Translations under genes and position numbers: made by a program | Source of the DNA: Veillonella absiana | GTDB taxonomy: Bacteria > Bacillota > Negativicutes > Veillonellales > Veillonellaceae | DNA length: 64,000 nt | Direction: 5' to 3' (one strand) | NCBI RefSeq assembly: GCF_032970905.1 | Contig: NZ_JAWJZA010000011.1 | The notes under the pieces: model-generated | What the model was told of the DNA's origin: nothing | What the model saw: the letters and a program-made list of their open reading frames with translations, nothing else | The model's database searches: none | Shown: piece after piece, positions 35,730 through 44,003 of the stretch | How positions within the stretch are numbered: the first letter of the stretch is position 1 | How the letters are laid out: every line of letters begins with the position of its first letter

Positions 35730-36941
35730 ATGGGTAAAGCAAACAAAGTCGTATTGGCATATTCTGGTGGGTTAGATACATCCGTTATCATCCCTTGGTT
35801 AAAAGAAAATTATGGTTGTGAAGTTATCGCCGTATGCGTTGATTTGGGTCAACCTGAAGATTATGATGCAGTAGAGAAAAAGGCTATCAAGTCTGGCGCC
35901 ACAAAAGCATACATCGTGGATGCAAAAGAAGAGTTCGTAGCGGATTATATTTGGCCAACTGTAAAAGCGGGTGCCATTTACGAAGGTAAATATCTATTGG
36001 GCACATCTTTCGCTAGACCATTAATCGCAAAAATCTTGGTAGACATTGCCAACAAAGAAGGCGCTGATGCTATCGCACATGGTGCCACCGGTAAAGGTAA
36101 TGACCAAGTTCGTTTTGAATTGACAATCAAAGCATTGTCCCCTAATACAAAAATCATCGCTCCTTGGCGTGAATGGGAACTGAAATCCCGTGAAGACTGT
36201 ATGGAATACGCTACTAAACACGATATCCCTGTAGTAGCAACTAAAAAACATCCATATTCCATGGACCAAAACGTATGGCATTTATCCCATGAAGGTGGCG
36301 ACTTGGAAGATCCAGCAAACGCACCAAAAGACGATGTATACTTGGTAACACATACTCCTGAACAAGCTCCTGATGAAACAGAATATGTAACTGTATCCTT
36401 CAAAGAAGGCGTGCCAGTAGCTGTGAATGGCAAAGAAGGCACTCCATTACAATTGCTCGAAGCATTGAACGAAATCGGCGCTAGAAATGGCGTTGGCGTT
36501 GTAGATATCGTAGAAAACCGTCTAGTGGGCATGAAATCCCGTGGCGTATACGAAAATCCAGGCGGATCCATCATCATGTACGCACACAGAGAAATGGAAT
36601 ACCTTTGCCTAGACAGAGCTACTTACCACTACAAAGAATTGATTGCTAATAAATACGCTGAACTCGTATATGATGGCATGTGGTTTGCTCCATTGATGAG
36701 CGCATTACAAGGTTTCGTTGATGCGACACAACAAACTGTAACTGGGGAAGTAAAATTGAAATTGTACAAAGGCAACATCATTAATGCTGGTGCAACTTCT
36801 CCTTACTCCTTGTACAACCAAGAATTCGTTACTTTCGAAGAAGACGAAGTATACAACCAAGCAGATGCTGAAGGGTTCATCAACTTGTTCGGCTTACCTC
36901 TAAAAATTAATGCTTTGATGAAAGAAAAGGCAGGTTTATAA
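35730..36941 (+). CDS. argG: argininosuccinate synthase
   Basis: A 403-residue enzyme joining citrulline and aspartate with ATP. The ATP pyrophosphatase loop LAYSGGLDTSVIIPWL is at the N-terminus. HGATGKGNDQVRFE and SREDCMEYA follow as expected. GAGGTG precedes the ATG. Its stop overlaps the argH start by one base, so translation is coupled. Confidence 0.96.
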   Translation: MGKANKVVLAYSGGLDTSVIIPWLKENYGCEVIAVCVDLGQPEDYDAVEKKAIKSGATKAYIVDAKEEFVADYIWPTVKAGAIYEGKYLLGTSFARPLIAKILVDIANKEGADAIAHGATGKGNDQVRFELTIKALSPNTKIIAPWREWELKSREDCMEYATKHDIPVVATKKHPYSMDQNVWHLSHEGGDLEDPANAPKDDVYLVTHTPEQAPDETEYVTVSFKEGVPVAVNGKEGTPLQLLEALNEIGARNGVGVVDIVENRLVGMKSRGVYENPGGSIIMYAHREMEYLCLDRATYHYKELIANKYAELVYDGMWFAPLMSALQGFVDATQQTVTGEVKLKLYKGNIINAGATSPYSLYNQEFVTFEEDEVYNQADAEGFINLFGLPLKINALMKEKAGL

Positions 36942-38368
36942 TGGCTAAACTTTGGGGCGGACGGTTCACAAAGGGCACAGATAAAGCGGTAGAGGATTTT
37001 ACATCCTCTATCGCTTTTGATGCTAGAATGTACGCAGAAGATATTGCTGGCAGTAAAGCACATGCTAAAATGCTAGCGAAACAAAACATCATATCTCAAA
37101 AGGACTGTGACGATATCGTAGCAGGTCTTACAAAAATTAAAGGTCAAATCGATGCAGGGGAATTCCCATTCTCCGTATCCTTAGAGGATATTCATATGAA
37201 CATCGAAAAACGGTTGACTGACGACATCGGTGAAGCAGGCGGTCGTTTACACACAGGCCGTAGCCGTAATGACCAATGTGCGGTAGATTTGCACATGTAT
37301 GTACGTAGAGCTGTAACACACATGGGCGAGCTCATCGTAGATATGCAAAAGGCACTTATCGAAGTATCCGAAAAATACAGTGATGTCATCATGCCTGGAT
37401 ATACTCATTTGCAACGGGCGCAACCTGTATTGTTCGCGCATCACATGATGGCCTACTTCTCCATGTTGGAACGTGACTTTGATCGGTTGCCTTTGGTGTT
37501 CAAGCATGCAGACATCATGCCGTTAGGCGCTGGTGCTCTAGCGGGTAGCACCTATGGCATTGACCAAACCTATACTCAACAATTACTTGCTTTCTCCCGT
37601 ATATATGAAAATAGTATGGATGCCGTTAGTGATCGTGATTACGTAGTAGAATTCTTGAGCTTTGCATCCCTTGTGATGATGCATTTGAGCCGTTTAAGTG
37701 AAGAACTTATCTTGTGGTCTACGAATGAATTTGGTTTCATTGAGCTAGACGATGCACATTGCACAGGTTCTAGCATTATGCCACAAAAGAAAAATCCTGA
37801 TGTATGTGAGCTCGTGCGTGGTAAAACAGGCCGCACCTATGGGCACCTACTTGGTCTATTGACGACATTAAAAGGGTTACCTTTGACATACAACAAAGAT
37901 ATGCAAGAGGATAAGGAAGGTATTTTTGATGCCATCGATACCGTAACATTTGCATTGTCTATCAATACAGCTATGCTTCGTGGCATGACTGTAAATGGTA
38001 AACGCATGCATGCTGTGTTAAATGATGATTTCTCTAATGCTACTGATATGGCCGATTACTTAGCTAAAAAAGGTGTGCCATTCCGTGAAGCTCATGAAAT
38101 CGTTGGCTCTGCGGTACAACACTGTATTCAAAAAGGTTGCGTATTGCTAGATTTATCTGTTGATGATTTCAAGGCTATTTCTAGTCATTTTGATGCGGAT
38201 ATTCTAGATGCCATCACTATTGAGGCATGTGTGGCGGGCCGTAATAACTATAGCGGTACTGCCCCTGAATGCGTAGAACGTCAACGCCAAGTGGGGAAAC
38301 AACTCATCGCTGACGAAGAAGCACAAATTGCGAAATGGACGGCTATTATTACTTCGGTAGAAGAATAA
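36941..38368 (+). CDS. argH: argininosuccinate lyase
   Basis: A 475-residue member of the fumarase/aspartase superfamily, releasing arginine and fumarate. MAKLWGGRFTKGTDKAVEDF is the conserved start. GRSRNDQCAVDL and the catalytic-serine loop GSSIMPQKKNPDVCEL are intact. It is the last gene of the argGH operon. Confidence 0.96.
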   Translation: MAKLWGGRFTKGTDKAVEDFTSSIAFDARMYAEDIAGSKAHAKMLAKQNIISQKDCDDIVAGLTKIKGQIDAGEFPFSVSLEDIHMNIEKRLTDDIGEAGGRLHTGRSRNDQCAVDLHMYVRRAVTHMGELIVDMQKALIEVSEKYSDVIMPGYTHLQRAQPVLFAHHMMAYFSMLERDFDRLPLVFKHADIMPLGAGALAGSTYGIDQTYTQQLLAFSRIYENSMDAVSDRDYVVEFLSFASLVMMHLSRLSEELILWSTNEFGFIELDDAHCTGSSIMPQKKNPDVCELVRGKTGRTYGHLLGLLTTLKGLPLTYNKDMQEDKEGIFDAIDTVTFALSINTAMLRGMTVNGKRMHAVLNDDFSNATDMADYLAKKGVPFREAHEIVGSAVQHCIQKGCVLLDLSVDDFKAISSHFDADILDAITIEACVAGRNNYSGTAPECVERQRQVGKQLIADEEAQIAKWTAIITSVEE

Positions 38369-38418
38369 TAAGTTTTCTACTATGACATAGCGAGTGGTAA
38401 CAAGGCGAATTGTTTAGT

Positions 38419-38446
38419 TTGACAGTCTTAATTGTTGTGCTATAAT
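38419..38446 (+). promoter_or_regulatory. strong promoter ahead of a structured leader
   Basis: A consensus TTGACA (38419-38424) and consensus TATAAT (38441-38446) are 16 bases apart. It is among the best promoters in the window, yet it drives only a short structured transcript and a broken gene. Confidence 0.7.
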
Positions 38447-38568
38447 GAAAACAGAAAGAGTCAACAACGTGTCTAGACGTTAGGCTCATCAAAAAATGGG
38501 AAATTGAAAAACCTAACGTGATCTAAGGTACTGGTAATACCAAAGATTGGACGTTAGGTTTTTCGTTT
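38447..38568 (+). ncRNA. candidate attenuator or small RNA with three competing arms
   Basis: Arm 1 ACGTTAGG (38477-38484) can pair with arm 2 CCTAACGT (38512-38519). Arm 2, extended to GAAAAACCTAACGT (38506-38519), pairs perfectly over 14 bp with arm 3 (38551-38564), which ends in T. Thus 1:2 and 2:3 are mutually exclusive, as in riboswitch or attenuator leaders. Between arms 2 and 3 is GGTACTGGTAATACC, a small hairpin. I match it to no known riboswitch class. The downstream gene is decayed, so it may survive as an independent RNA or simply be the terminator of argH plus chance. Confidence 0.45.
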
Positions 38569-38657
38569 TAAAGTAGGATTACTTTGAAACGATCAACGCC
38601 ACAAGAGCGCCGAAGGCAATCATTAATGATAACAAGGACAATTAATGTGATTAGACG

Positions 38658-39223
38658 ATATATTTTTACCTCATTCTTGGCGGCTTAGGCCTTGTATCGA
38701 GCCTGCTCCAGTGGGGACTGTTCTAACACGCTATACCACAACTTTACTCCGGATGGGGATTGTTCGCATTCCTTGTTATGCCATTTACCTACGTGATCCC
38801 CAATATTTGCGAAAAATACATGCCTACGTGGTTGAACCGCATCATGGTCACCATCGGTGGGTACTGGTTGCTCCTCACCTATTATGCAACGCTACTATTA
38901 CTTGGTTATTTGGTGCTATGGACAGGCTTCCAAATTTGGATGCTCATCGGCAGTTATGCTATTTTTACGTATATGAATTTGTGGGAACTAATCGGCAAAA
39001 TGTATGCATGGTGTACCATTGCTATATTGGCATACATTGGGGTGAAAGCTTGGTATACAGCGAAACACCCCATCATGAATCACATAGACATTCATGTTAA
39101 TAAACATCTATCTCGGGATTACATAGTGGCTTTTGCTAGTGATTTACACTTTGGTATGGTCCTTGGTAAATCCTTCGGTCATCGCTTGGTGAAAGATATG
39201 AATGCCTTGCATCCGGATGTTTT
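38658..39223 (+). pseudogene. broken membrane metallophosphoesterase gene
   Basis: The frame YFYLILGGLGLVSSLLQWGLF is interrupted by TAA at 38724-38726. It resumes HAIPQLYSGWGLFAFLVMPF and continues through several hydrophobic segments to DYIVAFASDLHFGM, the first metal-binding motif of a calcineurin-like phosphoesterase. Homology-like sequence ends at MNALHPDVL (39223). The remaining catalytic motifs (GD-x-x-D, GNHE) are absent. So the gene has both an internal stop and a lost 3' half. The start is also unclear, perhaps frameshifted near 38650. Confidence 0.7.
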
Positions 39224-39225
39224 AC

Positions 39226-39526
39226 CTTGTTTTGCATTATCTAAGTGCTCTGTCATGGTTTTTCCGAAAATAGTCATACTGCTATTATATCCCTTGGTAG
39301 CTTGAATATAGCCACCAAGGGCTGTTATTTTTTCTTGTAAGGTGGAACCAGAGCCAGTTAAGGCACTAACAGTGTTTGAGATCGGATCTGTTGAATCCCT
39401 AATATGGTGGATGAAGCCTGTAATAGTATTAAGCAAGTTGGTGATAATGCCTGAGGAATTCTGAGTGGTTGAGGTAGATGCGTTTAATTTTCTTATAATT
39501 GTGTTTCTGTACAGTGGACAATGCAA
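39226..39526 (-). pseudogene. unrecognised gene fragment on the opposite strand
   Basis: The minus-strand frame contains SSGIITNLLNTITGFIHHI, then GSTLQEKITALGGYIQATKG and MTIFGKTMTEHLDNAKQGK. It looks like real protein with amphipathic helices. It then runs without a stop into antisense of the phosphoesterase remnant. It is therefore probably a piece left by a rearrangement at about 39224. Family unknown. Confidence 0.35.
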
Positions 39527-39737
39527 TGTGTTTTTCTTGTATTAGAGGAGTTTATCTGTCATAGATACGGAAAATCATATATAGGCATATAAAATAATAG
39601 ACAGAAATATATAGCTAGAATCATTAAAATTAAACCTATTCGTTTTAGATATAAAATATACTCAATTTTATTCAATTCGTGTAATTTTTATGTACGCCAA
39701 TAGTGAAACTTTTACAAAAATTTTCTAAAAAAGTAGG

Positions 39738-39992
39738 TATAATGCCCAGTTTGAGAAACGGACGTTAAAAAAGTGCTCCAAACCTTGATGGCTACTAAGC
39801 TTGTAAGGGGTTGGCGAGTGAAAAAAACTCTTTTATTTTTGTACTATAGGTGGTATTATTAGTTGCGAATTAAAAACGACGAATTCACATTCACGCCCAT
39901 TAACGCAAGAACTGAATTCGTTTTGGCGGTTTAATATTTAAAAGTGAATTATGGACGAGAAAAAATTCACCTGTTCGAAAGGGGATTGATAC
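39738..39992 (+). promoter_or_regulatory. long structured 5' leader of the amino-acid antiporter
   Basis: TATAAT at 39738-39743 is a likely -10, giving a leader of about 240 bases. It contains CCAAACCTT pairing with AAGGGGTTGG (39779-39825 region), a short GAGTG...ACTC hairpin, and AAAACGACGAATTCA (from 39875) pairing with TGAATTCGTTTT (39913-39924). The last is terminator-like. ATTCAC is repeated three times. No known riboswitch was recognised. The sequence before 39738 (from 39530) is AT-rich and shows nothing. Confidence 0.4.
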
Positions 39993-41330
39993 ATGAAAAC
40001 CACCGCTAAAAAAATGTCTGTATTCCAGCTAACTACTCTAGTAGCAGCCAACATGCTTGGTGCTGGGATTATTATGTTGCCTACGAACTTAGCTGCTGTA
40101 GGAACTATTTCGATTCTATCTTGGCTCGTTACTGCGGTAGGGGCCCTAGTCTTAGCTCATATTTTTGCACAAGCTGGTATGTTCAATACCAAGCCAGGCG
40201 GTATGGGTGGCTACTCAGAATATAAATTTGGTAGAACCGGACATTTTATGGCGAATTATGCTTATAGCATATCGCTTGTCATTGCTAATGTAGCGATTGC
40301 CGTTTCCGCGGTTGGCTACGGTGCAGTATTATTTGGTCTTGATCTGAACCCATGGCAAGTCAGTGAAATCACTGTTGTCCTTTTGTGGTTTGCGGCTATC
40401 CTTAATTTCAAAGGAAACCGTTTCACAGGTCGTTTGAGTAATATTACAGTATGGGGCTCCATTGTCCCAGTATTTTTAATCAGTACCATTGGTTGGTTCT
40501 GGTTCAGTCCTGAATTGTACATGACTGCTTGGAATCCGAATGAATTACCATTTTTTGACGCTGTAAGCGAATCTATTTCTCTTACATTATGGGCGTTCCT
40601 TGGTTTTGAATCGGCTGCTGCAAACGCTGATGCAGTTGAAAATCCTAAGAAAAATGTACCTATTGCCACTTTCGTTGGCACATTAGCAGTAGCGGTTATT
40701 TATGTATTATCCACTAATGTTATGGCCGGTATCGTGCCTAACTTGGATCTATTAAACTCTACAGCTCCATTTGGTTTAACTTATGCTACTATGTTTAACG
40801 ACACAGTTGGTAAAATCGTAATGGCCTCCATGGTTATTTCTTGCTGTGGTGCATTGCTTTGCTGGCAATTTACATTGTCCCGCGTATTCAAAAGCTGTGC
40901 AGAGGAAGGTTACTTCCCAAAAGTATTTGCTCGTGTAAACAGCAATGACGCTCCTGTTCGTGGCGTATTCATCTTGCTTTTAGTAGAAACTGCTTTAGCG
41001 ATGATGACTGCGGACGAATCCTTGCGTCAACAATTTGAAAATCTTGTTAACCTAGCTGTTGTAACAAATGTATTCCCATACATCTTATGTATCTTATCCT
41101 TGAATACATTGCTTAAAACAGAGGGAGCGCATCTATCTCGTAACGAAAAAATGATTCCGTTCTCCATCTTTGGCCTTGCATACTGTGCGTATGCTATCTA
41201 TGCTTGTGGAGATATTGCAATCATCGGTGGTTTCAGTACTATCGCATTGGGCTATGTCATTTACCAAGTGAAATTCGTAATCTTGCCTAAATTACAAGCA
41301 CTACGTAGTGTACAACGTACGATAGATTAG
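39993..41330 (+). CDS. APC-family amino acid antiporter, PotE/CadB-like
   Basis: A 445-residue membrane protein with 12 predicted segments. FQLTTLVAANMLGAGIIMLP is the APC N-terminal signature and TLWAFLGFESAAANADAVENP matches the PotE/CadB group. Those proteins exchange ornithine for putrescine or lysine for cadaverine. No decarboxylase gene is adjacent, so the substrate pair is inferred only by family. GAAAGGGGATT precedes the start. It has a long leader and its own terminator. Confidence 0.82.
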   Translation: MKTTAKKMSVFQLTTLVAANMLGAGIIMLPTNLAAVGTISILSWLVTAVGALVLAHIFAQAGMFNTKPGGMGGYSEYKFGRTGHFMANYAYSISLVIANVAIAVSAVGYGAVLFGLDLNPWQVSEITVVLLWFAAILNFKGNRFTGRLSNITVWGSIVPVFLISTIGWFWFSPELYMTAWNPNELPFFDAVSESISLTLWAFLGFESAAANADAVENPKKNVPIATFVGTLAVAVIYVLSTNVMAGIVPNLDLLNSTAPFGLTYATMFNDTVGKIVMASMVISCCGALLCWQFTLSRVFKSCAEEGYFPKVFARVNSNDAPVRGVFILLLVETALAMMTADESLRQQFENLVNLAVVTNVFPYILCILSLNTLLKTEGAHLSRNEKMIPFSIFGLAYCAYAIYACGDIAIIGGFSTIALGYVIYQVKFVILPKLQALRSVQRTID

Positions 41331-41363
41331 TAAATACCTCGTTCATAATTAAATATTCATAAT

Positions 41364-41397
41364 AAAAGCCTCGTTCTCAGGAACGAGGCTTTTTTGT
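41364..41397 (+). terminator. terminator of the antiporter gene
   Basis: AAAAGCCTCGTTC (41364-41376) pairs perfectly with GAACGAGGCTTTT (41381-41393), followed by further T. The following 310 bases, to the riboswitch, are AT-rich with no supported gene. Confidence 0.92.
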
Positions 41398-41711
41398 GCC
41401 CTTATAATGAATAAGGTATAAGCTATGAATACTAATGGAATTTACCATGAGGTGAATCGGATTTATCATGTGTATGAGAAATATCATATGAATGTTGGTT
41501 ATATGAAAATTATGAGATTTGATATCGAGAGAGTTACCCCGAAAAATTTTCATAGATATATTCGTATAAATTAGAATTTGTCTCATTTTTTGAGGTCTAT
41601 ACATATGAATAATAGTTAGCAAGAAAGCTAGTAATTATCAATACTTATAGGGGTATGGGAATTGTATGGCTTTCACCATTGTAGTATATTTATAACATAA
41701 TTTGACTAAAG

Positions 41712-41890
41712 AGAGTGTCGGCATGGCCGAGCGTAAAAGAGGAAATCAGGTGTAAATCCTGAACTACGAATGTAGCTGTAATGTGGAACGTTTTTCAACA
41801 AGGGTCACTGGGAAACTGGGAAGGCGGAAAAGCGTAATGAAGCATAAGTCAGAAAGCCTGCTCACGAGATTATGGATTACAATATCTACA
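41712..41890 (+). promoter_or_regulatory. cobalamin riboswitch
   Basis: The B12-box core is clear: AATCAGGTGTAAATCCTGAA, then GTAGCTGTAATG, then GTCACTGGGAAACTGGGAAG-GCGG, and finally AAGTCAGAAAGCCTGCTCA. Order and spacing match the AdoCbl-type cobalamin riboswitch. It binds cobalamin in nascent RNA and normally shuts down the genes behind it. A terminator lies about 100 bases downstream, followed by an ABC transporter operon. Confidence 0.92.
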
Positions 41891-41985
41891 ATGCGTATAG
41901 TAAAGACTATCGAATCATGAGGGTGATGAGATAGCCATTGAAATGCTGGTGACTGATGCGCAACTAGATAGTATGTATATGACTA

Positions 41986-42039
41986 GAGTTAATCAGTCCT
42001 TTCTCAAGTGAGTAAAGGATTGGTTAGCTCAATTTTTTT
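41986..42039 (+). terminator. riboswitch expression-platform terminator
   Basis: GAGTTAATCAGTCCTTT (41986-42002) pairs over 17 bp, three G-U, with AAAGGATTGGTTAGCTC (42014-42030), followed by seven T. It stands between the B12 aptamer and the first transporter gene, implying transcriptional control. Confidence 0.88.
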
Positions 42040-42156
42040 CGGATATTTGAATACCTTAATAGGTTATGGTATTCGCAGTAGTAGTTAAAGAATTTTCAAT
42101 AGTAGTTTGAATCGCAGTAGTTATTTACATGCTGGTTGTGGTAGAGGGAGTTGTCT

Positions 42157-43095
42157 ATGGTAAAAGGTATAGTGAAATATATATCGCAATTCGTAATAAC
42201 ATTGGTGGGCATTTCATTTTTAACATTTTGTTTGACCTACTTGGCACCAGGCGATCCAGCGATGATGCTATTAGAGTCGGGGGACCGTATTGTATCGCAA
42301 CAAGAATTAGATGAGGTCCGTGCTGAGTTAGGCTTGGATAAACCCTTTTTGGTACGATATGCAGATTGGGCGATTAATGCTGTGCAAGGTGATTTAGGTA
42401 TGTCCTATTCTGCCAAAATTCCAGTGGTAGATCGCATGCTTGAATCATTGCCCGGAACATTGATGTTAGCTGCGGCCTCAACAATATTGATTATTCTATA
42501 TGCTGTCCCAGCAGGTATTATAAGTGCTATAAATCAGAACAAGAAAATTGATTATATCTTACGGTCTTTGTCCTTTGTGGGTGTGTCCATGCCAACATTT
42601 TGGTTAGGCTTAATTTTGATTTATATCTTTGGACTGAAACTTGGCCTAGTACCTATTGCTTCCTCAAAAATTTCTTTTTCTGGAGTTATCTTACCGGCTA
42701 CTACTATGGCTGTCGTGGTGGGCTCCAAATATATGCGTCAAGTTCGGTTAGTTATTCTGGAGGAAATGCAAAAGGATTATGTAATTGGTGCTCGTTCTAG
42801 AGGGATAGCTGAATGGAAAATTTTATTTGGTCATATTTTACCAAATGCTCTTTTACCATTAATTACATTACTTGGTGTACTTGTCGGGTATTTGCTCGGT
42901 GGTGTTACGGTTATTGAGATGGTCTTTGCATGGCCAGGACTCGGTAATATGGCGGTGTATGCCATTACCATGCGTGATTATCCATTGGTGCAAGGATTTG
43001 TACTATGGGTAGCCGTAGGGTTTATGATTATTAATGCCCTTGTGGATGTGTCTTATCGATTATTAGATCCAAGATTGAAAAGGGGGCAACAATAA
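42157..43095 (+). CDS. ABC transporter permease, NikB/DppB type
   Basis: A 312-residue inner-membrane protein with six segments. TYLAPGDPAMMLL is the typical first periplasmic motif and GARSRGIAEWKILFGHILPNAL is the EAA loop contacting the ATPases. GGGAG lies six bases before the ATG at 42157. It opens a five-gene operon behind the B12 riboswitch, which argues for cobalt or nickel as substrate more than peptide. Confidence 0.88.
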   Translation: MVKGIVKYISQFVITLVGISFLTFCLTYLAPGDPAMMLLESGDRIVSQQELDEVRAELGLDKPFLVRYADWAINAVQGDLGMSYSAKIPVVDRMLESLPGTLMLAAASTILIILYAVPAGIISAINQNKKIDYILRSLSFVGVSMPTFWLGLILIYIFGLKLGLVPIASSKISFSGVILPATTMAVVVGSKYMRQVRLVILEEMQKDYVIGARSRGIAEWKILFGHILPNALLPLITLLGVLVGYLLGGVTVIEMVFAWPGLGNMAVYAITMRDYPLVQGFVLWVAVGFMIINALVDVSYRLLDPRLKRGQQ

Positions 43096-43917
43096 ATGAA
43101 AGATTTTATCCAAAAAAATAAATTGTTTTCCCTCTATAGTGCATTAATGTTGCTGATTATATTTATAGCTATATTTGCACCGCATTTGGCGCCAGGTGAT
43201 GCCTTTAACTCTAACATGGCAGATGCTTTAAAGGCCCCTAGTAGTGAGCATTGGTTTGGTACAGATAAATTAGGTCGTGATGTGTTATCACGTATTGTAT
43301 ATGGCACACAACTATCCTTATTCATGGGCTTTACGATTGTTATTACGATGGTTCTTATCGGTACTATCATTGGGGCTGTGGCGGGCTATTTTGGCGGATT
43401 TATTGAAGTTGTATTGATGCGAATTACAGATATAGTGTTATCGTTCCCAGGTATTATTTTGGCTATTGCTATCGCAGGTATTTTGGGTGGTAGTATAGCG
43501 AATACTATTTTGTCTCTTACAATCGTTGGGTGGGCTAAATATGCACGTATTGTTAGGTCATTAACGTTGAAAGTACGGCAAGAAGAGTTTGTAACAGCTT
43601 CTATCATGATGGGGGCTTCAACATGGACCATTTTGCGTAGACATATTATCCCGAATATTATGCCACTAATAGTAACAACGGGGGCACTTGATTTAGGGGT
43701 AATGATGATAGAAGTGGCGGGTTTATCTTTCCTGGGGTTTGGTGCTCAACCACCTACGCCAGAATGGGGCTTGATGCTCAATGAAGGCCGTCAGTATTTA
43801 CAACTAGCACCGTGGTTAATGATTTTCCCAGGTGCATCTATTTTAATTGTTGTTTCCATCTTTAACTTGTGGAGTGATGCATTACGCGATGTAGTGGATC
43901 CAAAAAATGAAGGTTAG
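43096..43917 (+). CDS. ABC transporter permease, NikC/DppC type
   Basis: A 273-residue partner permease starting one base after the previous stop. HWFGTDKLGRDVLSRIVYGTQLSL is the family N-terminal signature and the EAA loop reads ASIMMGASTWTILRRHIIPN. It forms the heterodimeric channel with the upstream permease. Confidence 0.88.
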   Translation: MKDFIQKNKLFSLYSALMLLIIFIAIFAPHLAPGDAFNSNMADALKAPSSEHWFGTDKLGRDVLSRIVYGTQLSLFMGFTIVITMVLIGTIIGAVAGYFGGFIEVVLMRITDIVLSFPGIILAIAIAGILGGSIANTILSLTIVGWAKYARIVRSLTLKVRQEEFVTASIMMGASTWTILRRHIIPNIMPLIVTTGALDLGVMMIEVAGLSFLGFGAQPPTPEWGLMLNEGRQYLQLAPWLMIFPGASILIVVSIFNLWSDALRDVVDPKNEG

Positions 43918-44003
43918 GATATCTTGCTATTGGGCATTGATATAAGTGATTGATAGTGCTAAATAGGGGACTATCTGTGTTGTATGTAGTATGGAGGATT
44001 CAA

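Noticed and set aside
38511..38559. ACCTAAC and GTTAGGT resemble integron attC core boxes, and GCCTAAC occurs in family 2 hairpins
   Set aside because: Family 2 lacks the matching GTTRRRY box, there is no integrase or cassette array, and at 38.5 kb the T tract and perfect stem are better explained as a terminator.
41377..41622. 81-codon minus-strand frame rich in His, Ile and Met
   Set aside because: Composition follows AT-rich DNA, begins inside nothing meaningful and runs into the antiporter terminator.
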